Source: Neobacillus kokaensis
GTDB taxonomy: Bacteria > Bacillota > Bacilli > Bacillales > Cytobacillaceae
DNA: 64,000 nucleotides
Assembly (NCBI RefSeq): GCF_014656545.1
Contig: NZ_BNDS01000006.1
Span: forward strand, 82,307-146,306
Reading direction: 5' to 3'
The notes below the pieces were generated by a model that saw nothing but the letters and a program-made list of their open reading frames with translations, had not been told where the DNA came from and did no database searches. Within the stretch, counting starts at the first letter, position 1. Each line of letters opens with the position of its first letter. Positions 17,205 through 25,877 of the stretch are shown here, one piece after another. A program made the translations under genes and the position numbers.

Positions 17205-17507
17205 TCACCATCTTCCTAATGCTCTTTTTCCGTCTTCAGTCATTTTGTCCGGTGACCATGCAGGCTGCCAAACGAGGTTGACATCTACATTTCTTACTTC
17301 TTCTACTGCTTCTACGCAGTAGCGGACCCCGCTTGTAATACTATTATGGAGCGGACAGCCTGGCGTTGTTAATGTCATCGTAATTTGAACATTTCCATTA
17401 TCAGAAATTCCAATTCCATAAATTAACCCTAAATCCACTACATTGATATTTAATTCCGGATCGTAAACACTTTTTAAAGCGTCAAGAATTTTTTCTTCTG
17501 AGTTCAT
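17205..17507 (-). CDS. DUF59/MIP18-type metal-sulfur cluster assembly protein
   Basis: 100 aa with the hallmarks of the MIP18/SufT/PaaD fold: DPELNINVVDLGLIYGI, TMTLTTPGCPLHNSI with the conserved Cys, and a WQPAW strand. Family members help assemble or insert Fe-S clusters. It is the last gene of the Crp/Fnr-DUF2249 operon, suggesting repair or loading of Fe-S proteins under nitric oxide or low oxygen. The longer frame begins at a GTG within GAGGTG; ATG 17507 is the better start. Confidence 0.85.
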   Translation of the reverse strand: MNSEEKILDALKSVYDPELNINVVDLGLIYGIGISDNGNVQITMTLTTPGCPLHNSITSGVRYCVEAVEEVRNVDVNLVWQPAWSPDKMTEDGKRALGRW

Positions 17508-17520
17508 GTCAAACACCTCG

Positions 17521-18765
17521 TTATTTTTTTAGAACGCTGATTATGCTAAATGCCATCACAATAAATGTTATGGAAGCGACTGACTGTCCAATATTAAAGA
17601 GAATTACTGATTTGAGAACTAACGCAAAGAAAATTACAATAACTGAAGCGACAAAGAAGAATAAAACTGGGACAATGATCCTGTCATTCATCATATCCTT
17701 CAATACTGGTACTTTGGCTTTACCTATTTCTTTACTGTATTTAAATGTCCACCAAAGAAAGGGTACAATCTTATATAAATATCCGGTAATACTTAAGATG
17801 ATCCAAAGCAAAATATAGGTGTAAACTAGCGGACCGATCAAATCTTTAAAACCAGGAGTCCATAAAAGGATAAAAGCTGATAAATGAATGATGTTCCCAA
17901 AACCAATAGCAGATAAGGCAAACGCAAAGGGTTTATCTAGCTTTTTCTTTAATCTTTTTTTAATAATGATACTAATATGCCAGCTAAAGATAGAAAATCC
18001 AACCAGCAGGAAAAAGAAACCGGTTTTTAATAGTAAGCTTTGTTCTGTAAAGAAAGATAATAGTGCCATCACAAGTCCTGACACATAGAAACTAAACACG
18101 AATCTGGCTTGAACCATTGGAAAACCATGAGATAGCGAAAACATCGGAACCATCTTATAGGAAAATCCGAAAATTAATAGGGTAAACCAGCCGGTTAAAC
18201 CTAACAATAAATGACTTTTAAAAATAGCTTGATAGTAATCGGCAGCCGCGCCAGATTTTAAGCAATAAATTAAAGTAATCCCTAAAGCAATAGTTAGAAA
18301 CAAACAAACTAGTGCTGTACCGACAAAGGCGGTTAAGATATTTGGTTTTGCCTGTGCTTTTAACGTCAGCACCATTTGCAATAGGAACATTAAAATCCCT
18401 AATAAGGTCAAGGTCCCTGGAATCATCGCATGCTGCGGTGACCAATAAAGGGCAGCTGCAAATAAAACGATCCCTGTTCCGGTTACAAAAAATTGAATAA
18501 AACCAAATGTTTCATTCCATATTTTTGTAAGGAAGGCCACTGGTACAAGCTGATACATAGAACCCATAGCGACCATTAAGGCCCAGCCTAAGATTAATAA
18601 ATGGGCAGCCGACCAAATTGCCGGTATACGAAAGCTCCCAGCTGTCATCATCTGACCGTTGAATAATAGTAAAGCCTGTGAAACTACTAATGCAACTAAA
18701 CTAAATATGATAAATGAAAAAGGAAGCTTAATATTTGTTTCACTTCCTAAATTTTGCGGAAGCAT
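17521..18765 (-). CDS. Twelve-helix membrane protein, haem-copper oxidase subunit I / NnrS-like
   Basis: 414 aa, almost wholly hydrophobic, about 12 transmembrane helices. Histidines lie inside helices in patterns like those of haem-copper proteins: SAAHLLILGWALMV, KSHLLLGLTGWFTLL followed by SYKMVPMFSLSHG, and LSAFILLW. It lacks the full set of CuB and haem ligands of a terminal oxidase, so it is not a normal subunit I. NnrS-like proteins, which relieve nitric-oxide stress, are a possible relation. Fourth gene of the five-gene minus-strand operon. Exact family uncertain. Confidence 0.65.
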   Translation of the reverse strand: MLPQNLGSETNIKLPFSFIIFSLVALVVSQALLLFNGQMMTAGSFRIPAIWSAAHLLILGWALMVAMGSMYQLVPVAFLTKIWNETFGFIQFFVTGTGIVLFAAALYWSPQHAMIPGTLTLLGILMFLLQMVLTLKAQAKPNILTAFVGTALVCLFLTIALGITLIYCLKSGAAADYYQAIFKSHLLLGLTGWFTLLIFGFSYKMVPMFSLSHGFPMVQARFVFSFYVSGLVMALLSFFTEQSLLLKTGFFFLLVGFSIFSWHISIIIKKRLKKKLDKPFAFALSAIGFGNIIHLSAFILLWTPGFKDLIGPLVYTYILLWIILSITGYLYKIVPFLWWTFKYSKEIGKAKVPVLKDMMNDRIIVPVLFFFVASVIVIFFALVLKSVILFNIGQSVASITFIVMAFSIISVLKK

Positions 18766-18777
18766 GTTCTCACCTTC

Positions 18778-18987
18778 TTAACGGAAGATTTTAATCTTAA
18801 AACTTCCGTCTGATTGTTGTTCTGTTCGCTGTTGATAGCCTAACTCTTCAAGCTGTTCATAAAGGAACATTGGCCGTCGATCATTAATAATCGTTAATAT
18901 TTCATTCTCACCTAAGTTTTCCAATGCTGCTAATGTTCTCATCATAGGCTGCGGCGGTTCCAGTCCGCGATTATCTAATATCTTCAT
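18778..18987 (-). CDS. DUF2249 domain protein (first copy)
   Basis: 69 aa, SirA/TusA-like fold: starts MKILDNRGLEPPQPMMRTL, the DUF2249 signature with the RGLEPPQPM turn, and then NDRRPMFLYEQLEELGY. There is no cysteine at the TusA position, so it does not act as a sulfur carrier in that way. DUF2249 proteins are often found beside denitrification and NO-stress genes, as here. 15 bp from the preceding DUF2249 gene. Confidence 0.8.
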   Translation of the reverse strand: MKILDNRGLEPPQPMMRTLAALENLGENEILTIINDRRPMFLYEQLEELGYQQRTEQQSDGSFKIKIFR

Positions 18988-19002
18988 GAAATGTCACCAC
19001 TC

Positions 19003-19236
19003 CTAGTTGATTTTTGTAAATGTTACTTTCCAGTGTTTCTTCTCAATTTCTACAGCATCATGTGAAAAGCCCTTTGCTTTTAATACCGTAAACAGCGGGG
19101 TGGGTTTGAATGGTGCATGAAGGATAAAGATATCATCCTTTTTACATTCTTTTACCGCCTCCATGATTTTTTGAAATGGTTCAATTTTATTTTTTAAATC
19201 CTCACGTACATCAAGCTCAATAATTTTTGGCTCCAT
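19003..19236 (-). CDS. DUF2249 domain protein (second copy)
   Basis: 77 aa, starting MEPKIIELDVREDLKNKIEPF, with HAPFKPTPLFTVLKAKGF, the second-half pattern of DUF2249. The longer frame starts at a GTG inside AAAGGAGTG, so ATG 19236 is used. Sits between the Crp/Fnr gene and the first DUF2249 copy in one operon. Biochemical role unknown. Confidence 0.8.
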   Translation of the reverse strand: MEPKIIELDVREDLKNKIEPFQKIMEAVKECKKDDIFILHAPFKPTPLFTVLKAKGFSHDAVEIEKKHWKVTFTKIN

Positions 19237-19265
19237 CTTAATCACTCCTTTTCAATTAATAGTTT

Positions 19266-19958
19266 TTAAATAAATAATTCGGTTTGCAAACCTTCACGGT
19301 CGATGAAATAATCACCCTCTTCAGTCTGAAGAATATATTCTTTCTTTTTTAATTGATTAATGGTTCGGCTGACGGTTTCTCTTGAAGTTCCAATCATATT
19401 GGCTAGTTCACGGTTGGTAAATTGGGTAGTCAGCCGAAAGCGGCCCCCGATTTTTTCTCCATTTGTTTTACACAGCCTAATAAGAAGTAAAACAATTTGT
19501 TCAAAGGTATTATGGAGGACTTGAGCTTCTAATCTTCCTTGTAAATCAACAATTTTTTCACCTAGAACTTTAAATAGTTTGATACAAAGTTCTGGATAAG
19601 CAATGAGTATTTCCTCGAATTTATTAATTGGGATAACAATTAAATGTGTATCTTCCATGACTTCTGCATGTGCCGGAAAGTTTCCTTTTCGAAAAAAGCC
19701 AGCGTGAGGAAACATTTCACCAGGTCCTAATACAGATACAATTTGTTCTTTACCCGAAAAATCTGTTTTATAAATTTTTACCTTGCCGTTATGAATAAAG
19801 AATACGCGGTCAAGGGGGTCATCCTGCATAAAGACATACATTTTGTGTTTATAGAACCGAGTTTGGGCTATCTCAATGATTGGTGCTAGCTCATCAGCAG
19901 ATAACTCTTTAAAAAGAGGGACATCAGACAGCCTCTTTTCAATATCTTCTTGCCTCAT
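19266..19958 (-). CDS. Crp/Fnr family transcriptional regulator (copy 2)
   Basis: 230 aa, same architecture as the copy at 7062-7760: sensor beta-barrel with MQDDPLDRVFFIHNGKVKIY, dimer helix, winged helix with TNRELANMIGTSRETVSRTI. No Fe-S cysteines. The frame extends 5 codons further, but AAGGTGA precedes ATG 19958 (MRQEDIEKRLSDV), which also aligns with the start of the other copy. First gene of the operon with two DUF2249 genes, the 12-helix protein and DUF59, and divergent from the NO reductase; probably controls both. Two TGTGA-type sites lie in the divergent region. Confidence 0.85.
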   Translation of the reverse strand: MRQEDIEKRLSDVPLFKELSADELAPIIEIAQTRFYKHKMYVFMQDDPLDRVFFIHNGKVKIYKTDFSGKEQIVSVLGPGEMFPHAGFFRKGNFPAHAEVMEDTHLIVIPINKFEEILIAYPELCIKLFKVLGEKIVDLQGRLEAQVLHNTFEQIVLLLIRLCKTNGEKIGGRFRLTTQFTNRELANMIGTSRETVSRTINQLKKKEYILQTEEGDYFIDREGLQTELFI

Positions 19959-20023
19959 TAACATCACCTTCATGTTATTAATTCCTGATTGATTTTATTT
20001 TAGCAATGTCATCACAGGAAATA

Positions 20024-20039
20024 TGTGACCTGCATCATA
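20024..20039. promoter_or_regulatory. Crp/Fnr-type operator, near the minus-strand operon
   Basis: TGTGA-CCTGCA-TCATA, nine of ten positions of TGTGA-N6-TCACA. 66 nt before the Crp/Fnr copy 2 start codon. Confidence 0.55.
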
Positions 20040-20099
20040 GAAACGGGGTTTTTGTGAAAATAATTCTCAACGTGACAATATGTTAAATGTGTGGTTTTA

Positions 20100-20115
20100 T
20101 GTGAGAAATATCACA
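20100..20115. promoter_or_regulatory. Perfect Crp/Fnr-type operator before the NO reductase
   Basis: TGTGA-GAAATA-TCACA, ten of ten consensus positions, about 85 nt before the NO reductase start codon; CACAAT at 20135-20140 is a possible -10 at the distance expected for activation. Confidence 0.7.
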
Positions 20116-20198
20116 GACAAGAAATGAAACATCTCACAATCAACAAACTTTGTGAGGGTTAAAATAGGCTTTGTAAAAAAATTGAGAGGATGAAAAGC

Positions 20199-22562
20199 AT
20201 GGAAATACAACGGGGAACACCATCAACAAAGGTCGTAAAGGAAAATAAGAATGCCCTAATGAAATCCATTTTAATAGTAACAATATTACTGAGCTTCACT
20301 GTACTGCTTGGCGGTGGTTATTGGATCTTTAAGGAACAGGCTCCAAGACCGCTAGAAGTTACCAATCAAAAAGGTGAAGTGTTGTTAACGAAACAATCGA
20401 TTATGGGAGGGCAGGCTGTTTGGCAAAAATATGGATTAATGGATTATGGTACTGTGTTGGGACATGGTTCTTATATGGGACCAGACTATACAGCTGAATC
20501 CTTAAAAATATATACCGAAGGAATGCAGGATTTTAAGGCAAATCAACAGTTTGGCAAAGATTATGCTTCCATAAATGAAAACGGAAAATCTATTATAAAA
20601 AATCAAGTCATTAAAGAAATGCGGGAAAATCGATATGATTCCAGCAAAGATACGTTACAGTTAACAGATGCACAGGTCTATGGTCTACAAAAAGTAAGAG
20701 CCTACTATAAGGGAATTTTCACAAAAGGCGATGGCTGGGGCTTAAAGGGAAATCTTATTAAGGATTCTGATATGCCAAAAACCGACAGAGCCTATGTTGA
20801 TAAAGGTGACCAAATTAAGCAAATTTCCGATTTCTTCTTCTGGACTGCATGGCTTTCAAGCACTGTTCGCGAAGGGGATAAGATTACTTATACGAATAAC
20901 TGGCCGTATTATGAAGATGCCGGTAACCATATGTCCTTCTCGGCAGTTTGGTGGAGTGGTGCAAGTATAACGATTTTAATTTTAATGGTGGGGATTATTT
21001 TATATTTCTTTTACCGCTATCAATTTAGCATGCAGGAAGCGTACAAAGAAGGAAACTTCCCGCGGATTGATTTACGGAAAATACCGGTGACGAGCTCACA
21101 GGTGAAAACAGGTAAGTACTTTACGGTTGTTTCGATCTTATTCTTTGTTCAATGTATGTTCGGTGCTTTGCTTGCCCACTATTACATTGAACCAGACAGC
21201 TTCTTTGGTATTAAGTGGATCCATGATATTCTTCCATTTAATATTTCAAAAGGCTATCACCTTCAGCTAGCGATTTTCTGGATTGCTACTGCATGGCTTG
21301 GTATGGGGATTTATGTTGCACCGCTTGTTGGCGGTTATGAGCCTAAGAAACAAGGCTTATTAGTTGATATTTTATTCTGGGCACTAGTAGTACTTGTCGG
21401 CGGCAGTATGGTCGGAGAGTGGCTTGGGGCAAATGGCTATCTTGGAAACAACTGGTTCCTCTTTGGGCACACTGGCTGGGAATATATTGAGCTTGGACGG
21501 ATTTGGCAGCTGATTCTTATTATTGGGATGTTCATCTGGCTGTTTATTGTTTTCCGAGGAATTAAGGCAGGGCTGAAGAAGGAGTCAGATAAAGGAGGCT
21601 TGATTCATTTATTATTTTACTCTGCCATTGCTGTACCAGCTTTCTATATATTTGTTTTATTCATTAATCCAGGTACAAGCTTTACCTTCGCTGATTACTG
21701 GCGCTGGTGGATTATTCACCTTTGGGTAGAAGGAATTTTTGAAGTGTTTGCTGTTGTAGTCATTGGTTTCTTATTAGTGCAATTAGGGCTGGTAACAAAG
21801 AAATCGACAGTAAGACAATTGTACTTCCAATTAACCTTGCTGCTAGGAAGCGGGGTTATAGGAATTGGACACCATTACTACTATAATGGATCTGCTGAAG
21901 TATGGATCGGGCTTGGCGCTGTTTTCTCAGCACTTGAGGTTATTCCCTTAACATTGTTAATTCTAGAGGCATACGAGCAATATAAAATGATGCGTGATGG
22001 CGGCGTGGATTTCCCATACAAAGGCACTTTCTGGTTCCTTATTTCAGTTGCCATTTGGAACTTAGTCGGAGCAGGTGTTCTTGGCTTCCTTATTAACCTG
22101 CCGGCGGTTGCCTACTTTGAACATGGGCAATTCTTAACACCGACACATGGCCACGGTTCGATGATGGGTGTGTATGGTATGTTTGCCTGTGCAGTACTGC
22201 TATACTCATTAAGAAATATTGTCAAACCGGAGGCATGGAATGACAAATGGATTAAATTCAGCTGCATTATGCTGAATATCGGGCTTGCTGGAATGGTTTT
22301 CTTTTCACTGCTTCCTGTCGGATTCATGCAAGTTAAAGAAGCATTTTATCATGGCTATGCCGCTAGCCGTGCATCATCCTTTTTACAAAAGGATCTTGTA
22401 CAGACAATTTTAACTTGGCGTGCTGTGCCTGACACCATTTTCTTAATTGGTGTTATTGTCTTAACCTTATTCTGTATCAAAGCACTTTTCAATTTACGTA
22501 AGCCAACGCATAAAGAGGAAGAGAAGCTGCCTGTGAAAGATCTTTCAGTTAATGAAGAATAA
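20199..22562 (+). CDS. norB: Quinol-dependent nitric oxide reductase (qNor)
   Basis: 787 aa membrane enzyme that reduces two NO to N2O with quinol electrons. The N-terminal fused cytochrome-c-like region lacks a CXXCH haem-c motif, as in qNor, and contains GGQAVWQKYGLMDYGTVLGHG. The C-terminal NorB core has about 12 helices with haem/FeB ligands in HFHLWVEG-like IIHLWVEGIFEVFA, GIGHHYYY and LTPTHGHGSMMGVYGMF; the glutamate of WVEGIFE is the usual FeB-site Glu. An ATG at 20190 follows the ribosome site with no gap, so ATG 20199 is better. Monocistronic, with terminator. Confidence 0.92.
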   Translation: MEIQRGTPSTKVVKENKNALMKSILIVTILLSFTVLLGGGYWIFKEQAPRPLEVTNQKGEVLLTKQSIMGGQAVWQKYGLMDYGTVLGHGSYMGPDYTAESLKIYTEGMQDFKANQQFGKDYASINENGKSIIKNQVIKEMRENRYDSSKDTLQLTDAQVYGLQKVRAYYKGIFTKGDGWGLKGNLIKDSDMPKTDRAYVDKGDQIKQISDFFFWTAWLSSTVREGDKITYTNNWPYYEDAGNHMSFSAVWWSGASITILILMVGIILYFFYRYQFSMQEAYKEGNFPRIDLRKIPVTSSQVKTGKYFTVVSILFFVQCMFGALLAHYYIEPDSFFGIKWIHDILPFNISKGYHLQLAIFWIATAWLGMGIYVAPLVGGYEPKKQGLLVDILFWALVVLVGGSMVGEWLGANGYLGNNWFLFGHTGWEYIELGRIWQLILIIGMFIWLFIVFRGIKAGLKKESDKGGLIHLLFYSAIAVPAFYIFVLFINPGTSFTFADYWRWWIIHLWVEGIFEVFAVVVIGFLLVQLGLVTKKSTVRQLYFQLTLLLGSGVIGIGHHYYYNGSAEVWIGLGAVFSALEVIPLTLLILEAYEQYKMMRDGGVDFPYKGTFWFLISVAIWNLVGAGVLGFLINLPAVAYFEHGQFLTPTHGHGSMMGVYGMFACAVLLYSLRNIVKPEAWNDKWIKFSCIMLNIGLAGMVFFSLLPVGFMQVKEAFYHGYAASRASSFLQKDLVQTILTWRAVPDTIFLIGVIVLTLFCIKALFNLRKPTHKEEEKLPVKDLSVNEE

Positions 22563-22566
22563 TACA

Positions 22567-22602
22567 GAAAATCCGCAAGGCTTAGCTTTGCGGATTTTCT
22601 TC
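22567..22602. terminator. Terminator of the NO reductase gene
   Basis: Twelve-bp stem GAAAATCCGCAA (22567-22578) / TTGCGGATTTTC (22588-22599). It overlaps the 3' end of the converging zinc-ribbon gene. Confidence 0.8.
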
Positions 22603-22734
22603 TTCATTAGAACTGGTTTCATGGCAGTCAAAACAATACGTCTGTTTATTCTCTGTAATGACTCCGTTGAAAAAGCCATCTAAACAAAAAATTTCTTTAC
22701 CACAGCATTTGCACATACCAACTAATTCTTTCAT
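22582..22734 (-). CDS. Small zinc-ribbon protein (50 aa)
   Basis: MKELVGMCKCCGKEIFCLDG... with CKCC (C8, C10, C11) and CFDC (C34, C37) pairs about 23 residues apart, a rubredoxin/zinc-ribbon-like knuckle pair, then an acidic tail. GGGAGGG lies 8 nt before the ATG at 22734; a longer frame from 22776 has no ribosome site. Its 3' end overlaps the NO reductase terminator. Divergent from the third DUF2249 gene with a TGTGA-type site between, so it may belong to the same response. No named family. Confidence 0.65.
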   Translation of the reverse strand: MKELVGMCKCCGKEIFCLDGFFNGVITENKQTYCFDCHETSSNEEENPQS

Positions 22735-22784
22735 TAATTTTTCCCTCCCAGTGTTTAACCCTATTAACAAAATCATGTAGGAAG

Positions 22785-22800
22785 TGTGATAGGGTTCACT
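22785..22800. promoter_or_regulatory. Crp/Fnr-type operator between zinc-ribbon and DUF2249 genes
   Basis: TGTGA-TAGGGT-TCACT, nine of ten consensus positions, in the divergent region 22735-22860. Confidence 0.5.
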
Positions 22801-22860
22801 ATTAATTGATAAGCATTTTTCTATAATGAAATAGAAGTTAACAAACTAAAAGGAGTGATA

Positions 22861-23097
22861 ATGATGCAATCATTTGCGAAAGTTATCAATGTACCAGATT
22901 ATCCACCGAAAGAAAAACATCCAACAATTTTTAAAGCATTTGATGAATTAGCCTCAGGTGAAACGATGCAAATCGTTAATGACCATGATCCAAGACCGCT
23001 TCTTTATCAATTTATGATGGAAAGACCAGAGCAATTTAACTGGGAATACTCCGCAGAAGGTCCAGAGATTTGGAAGGTTTCGATCAGTAAAAAGTAA
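22861..23097 (+). CDS. DUF2249 domain protein (third copy)
   Basis: 78 aa: starts MMQSFAKVINVPDYPPKEKHP, then FDELASGETMQIVNDHDPRPLLYQF and EGPEIWKVSISKK, the full DUF2249 pattern with the DHDPRPL turn in place of the RGLEPPQP form seen in the first copy. AAAGGAG precedes two ATGs (22861, 22864). Its own promoter region carries the TGTGA-type site and it has its own terminator. More divergent from the other two copies than they are close to each other, so probably not a recent duplicate. Confidence 0.82.
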   Translation: MMQSFAKVINVPDYPPKEKHPTIFKAFDELASGETMQIVNDHDPRPLLYQFMMERPEQFNWEYSAEGPEIWKVSISKK

Positions 23098-23187
23098 TAG
23101 GGGTTTTATAACCCGATACCGCTGCACTCTCTCTTAACGTTTTTTAATTTTCCATAAGTATCCTCTTTTTTCCTATAAATTTATTTT

Positions 23188-23218
23188 ACAACAGAATTCA
23201 TTTCTGTTGTCTTTTTTT
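23188..23218 (+). terminator. Terminator of the third DUF2249 gene
   Basis: Stem ACAACAGAA (23188-23196) / TTCTGTTGT (23202-23210), then CTTTTTTT. Confidence 0.8.
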
Positions 23219-23255
23219 GGAGATAATATTCTGAAGAATATGATAAAATTTATAA

Positions 23256-23434
23256 GAGAAGCGCAAGTGCCTTCGGAACAAACACAGCTTGTTCCTGCGA
23301 TGATTATTCTATGGAGCTTTCCTTAGTGGTCAGTCCCGAAAAGCACAAGACGACCGGTGAGAAGGCTATTCTTTAGCATTCTTGACGGATTGGCTTGTGA
23401 CCTCGAGGGGCTAGGCGCTTGAGCTGGACAATTA
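23256..23434 (-). repeat. Dispersed intergenic repeat, long copy
   Basis: On the minus strand this begins TGTCCAGCTCAAGCGCC and ends with GGCACTTGCGCTTCTC, the same ends as the copies at 35408-35503 and 48183-48337; the inside is about 140 nt and different. The ends are imperfect inverted repeats (AGCGCC / GGCGCT type). It occupies most of the 358-bp gap 23098-23455, just before ypwA. No open frame of note. Confidence 0.6.
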
Positions 23435-23455
23435 GAAAAGAGGAGGGGATCAGTA

Positions 23456-24958
23456 ATGGATTTAGCGCAATTAGAAAAAGATTTTTTAACTTATGTTAAA
23501 AAGATGACGGCCTATAATGAAGCACTTGGTGTCTTATATTGGGATATGAGGACAGGAGCGCCTAAGCAGGGCGTGGAGCAACGGTCAGAAGTAATTGGCT
23601 TGTTATCTACTGAGGTCTTTAATATGTCTACATCGGAAGATATGGCTGCATACATAGCTAGTTTATCGAAAGCAAAATTATCGGAAACAACTAGAAAAAT
23701 TTTGGAGGAATGTAAGAAGGAGTACGACCGGAATAAAAAGATTCCTTCAGAGGAATTTAAGGAATTTGTCATTCTTCAATCAAGAGCTGAAAGCATTTGG
23801 GAAGAGGCTAAGGAAAAATCAGACTTTAGCATGTTTCAACCATACCTAGAGAAGCTTGTAGAAATGACAAAACGATTTGTCGGCTACTGGGGGCATCATG
23901 AAAATATGTATAATGTTTTGCTGGACCTATACGAGCCAGGCATAACGGTTGAAGTATTAGATGAAGTGTTTGGAGAATTAAAAGCAAAGATTATTCCTTT
24001 AGTTAAGCAGATTTCTGAATCCCAAAATAAACCCAAAACTGATTTTCTATTTCAAGCCTTCCCAAAGGTTAAACAGCGTGAATTAAGCCTCGAGATTCTA
24101 GCACAGATGGGGTATAACTTTGATGCCGGCCGGCTTGATGAAACGGTTCACCCCTTTGCTATCGGTTTAAATCCTGGAGATGTCCGTGTAACGACCAAAT
24201 ATGATGAACAGGATTTCCGGACAGCCGTTTTCGGCACCATCCATGAGGGAGGCCATGCCTTATATGAACAAAATATTTCAAAAGACTTAATTGGTACACC
24301 TTTATGTGATGGAACTTCGACTGGTATTCACGAATCACAGTCGCTTTTCTATGAAAATATTGTCGGTCGCAGCCTGCCGTTTTGGAAAAAGAATTATCAA
24401 CTTTTGAAAAACTTTGCCGGCAGCCAGTTTAATGATGTGGAGGTTGAAGACTTTTATCGGGCGATCAATGAATCAAAGCCTTCCTTCATTCGAATTGAAG
24501 CGGATGAATTAACCTATCCGCTTCATGTTATTATCCGATATGAAATTGAGAAGGGATTATTTAATGGTGAAATTGAGGTGAAAGACCTTCCAGCAATCTG
24601 GAATGATATGTATGAGCAATATTTAGGAATTCGCCCTGAAAATGATGCACAAGGGGTTCTCCAGGATGTTCATTGGGCAGGAGGCAGCTTTGGTTATTTC
24701 CCATCCTATGCTCTCGGTTATATGTATGCGGCTCAGTTTAAGCAGGCGGTAATAAAGGATCTTCCGAACTTTGACCAATTGCTCGAACAAGGTGATTTAC
24801 TGCCGATTAAGGATTGGCTTACAAATAAAATACATCGCTTTGGAAAATTGAAAAAACCGTTGGAAATCTTGCAGGATGTAACAGGGGAGGGCTTAAACGC
24901 CAAATATCTGATAGAATATTTATATGAAAAGTATAGGAAGGTGTATCAATTAAATTGA
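23456..24958 (+). CDS. ypwA: M32 family metallocarboxypeptidase
   Basis: Zinc-dependent carboxypeptidase of the M32 (Taq/YpwA) family, 500 aa, cytoplasmic, probably used in peptide turnover. Zinc site HEGGH (in TIHEGGHALYEQ) with the downstream Glu of HESQSLFYENIVGRS; further family motifs are DVRVTTKYDEQDF and the C-terminal GSFGYFPSYALGYMYAAQ. GAGGAGGGG precedes the ATG. The next gene starts within its last codons, so the two form an operon. Confidence 0.92.
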   Translation: MDLAQLEKDFLTYVKKMTAYNEALGVLYWDMRTGAPKQGVEQRSEVIGLLSTEVFNMSTSEDMAAYIASLSKAKLSETTRKILEECKKEYDRNKKIPSEEFKEFVILQSRAESIWEEAKEKSDFSMFQPYLEKLVEMTKRFVGYWGHHENMYNVLLDLYEPGITVEVLDEVFGELKAKIIPLVKQISESQNKPKTDFLFQAFPKVKQRELSLEILAQMGYNFDAGRLDETVHPFAIGLNPGDVRVTTKYDEQDFRTAVFGTIHEGGHALYEQNISKDLIGTPLCDGTSTGIHESQSLFYENIVGRSLPFWKKNYQLLKNFAGSQFNDVEVEDFYRAINESKPSFIRIEADELTYPLHVIIRYEIEKGLFNGEIEVKDLPAIWNDMYEQYLGIRPENDAQGVLQDVHWAGGSFGYFPSYALGYMYAAQFKQAVIKDLPNFDQLLEQGDLLPIKDWLTNKIHRFGKLKKPLEILQDVTGEGLNAKYLIEYLYEKYRKVYQLN

Positions 24959-25848
24959 AACGCCTATACCCGATTCTTTTAATTACCGTCAGTGCATCGT
25001 TATGGGGAGTCATCGCCATTTTTGTCCGCAAGCTTTCCGATATAGGTTTTTCTTCTATGGAGATTGTGACAATTAGAGTGGTAACAGCATCTGTTTTGCT
25101 TTGGATAATTGGGCTTATGAAATATAGCCAGCAAATGAAAATCCAATTATCGGACATTAAATTATTCATTGGAACAGGTATTTTTAGTATTGTTCTATTT
25201 AACTGGTGCTATTTTACCTCTGTAAATCAAATGAATTTGTCATTAGCCGTCATTTTACTTTATACTTCACCGGCGTTTGTGACGGTTTTATCGTTTCTAT
25301 TTTTAAAAGAAAAAATGACGTGGGTGAAGGCAGTTTCAGTAACTGGAACGATCGTAGGCTGTATTCTTATTGCAGGCGTCAGCCAGCATGATACGGCATC
25401 AATAAGTACAATAGGGATTATTACTGGACTTGGTGCCGGTTTTGGTTATGCTCTGTATAGCATCTTTGGGAAATTTGCTTTAGAAAAATATCAGCCATAT
25501 ACCGTAACTTTTTATACATTCTTAGTCGCGTCTATTGCCTTAGTCCCCTTAACCCGTTTGTGGAATAAAGGAAGTCTGCTTATGAGTATGGATGTTTTAA
25601 TTTATGGTATTGGATTTGGATTGTTTCCGACGGTTATTGCTTTTCTATGCTATACAAAAGGACTTGAGAAAATCGAAAGCAGCAAGGCAGCCATTATCGC
25701 TACAGTAGAACCAGTAGTTGCTACCATTTTAAGTTTATTGCTTTATAAGGAGAGCTTTGGCTTGATTCAGGCTGTTGGTTCAGTAATTATCCTGTCATCC
25801 GTAGTAATCGTTAATCTCCCGAAAAAACAAAGGGCTTCAATCACTTAG
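24955..25848 (+). CDS. EamA/DMT family transporter
   Basis: 297 aa, ten predicted membrane helices in two EamA repeats (10-140 and 155-288), each ending in the conserved E-P or L-P turn (VEPVVATILSLLLYKES). The TTG start overlaps the ypwA stop codon by 4 nt, with GGAAGGTG upstream. Probably exports a small metabolite or amino acid; substrate unknown. Confidence 0.8.
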   Translation: MKRLYPILLITVSASLWGVIAIFVRKLSDIGFSSMEIVTIRVVTASVLLWIIGLMKYSQQMKIQLSDIKLFIGTGIFSIVLFNWCYFTSVNQMNLSLAVILLYTSPAFVTVLSFLFLKEKMTWVKAVSVTGTIVGCILIAGVSQHDTASISTIGIITGLGAGFGYALYSIFGKFALEKYQPYTVTFYTFLVASIALVPLTRLWNKGSLLMSMDVLIYGIGFGLFPTVIAFLCYTKGLEKIESSKAAIIATVEPVVATILSLLLYKESFGLIQAVGSVIILSSVVIVNLPKKQRASIT

Positions 25849-25862
25849 GATTGAAGCCTTTT
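25831..25862. terminator. Bidirectional terminator EamA / cytochrome oxidase
   Basis: GGCTTCAA (25833-25840) / TTGAAGCC (25851-25858) with A3 and T4 flanks; the transporter stop codon lies in the loop. Confidence 0.75.
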
Positions 25863-25877
25863 CCATTGATTGGTTTT

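Noticed and set aside
17521..18765. Calling the 12-helix protein a cytochrome oxidase subunit I
   Set aside because: The CuB and high-spin haem ligand set of a true terminal oxidase, as seen in the gene at 25878-27536, is not complete.
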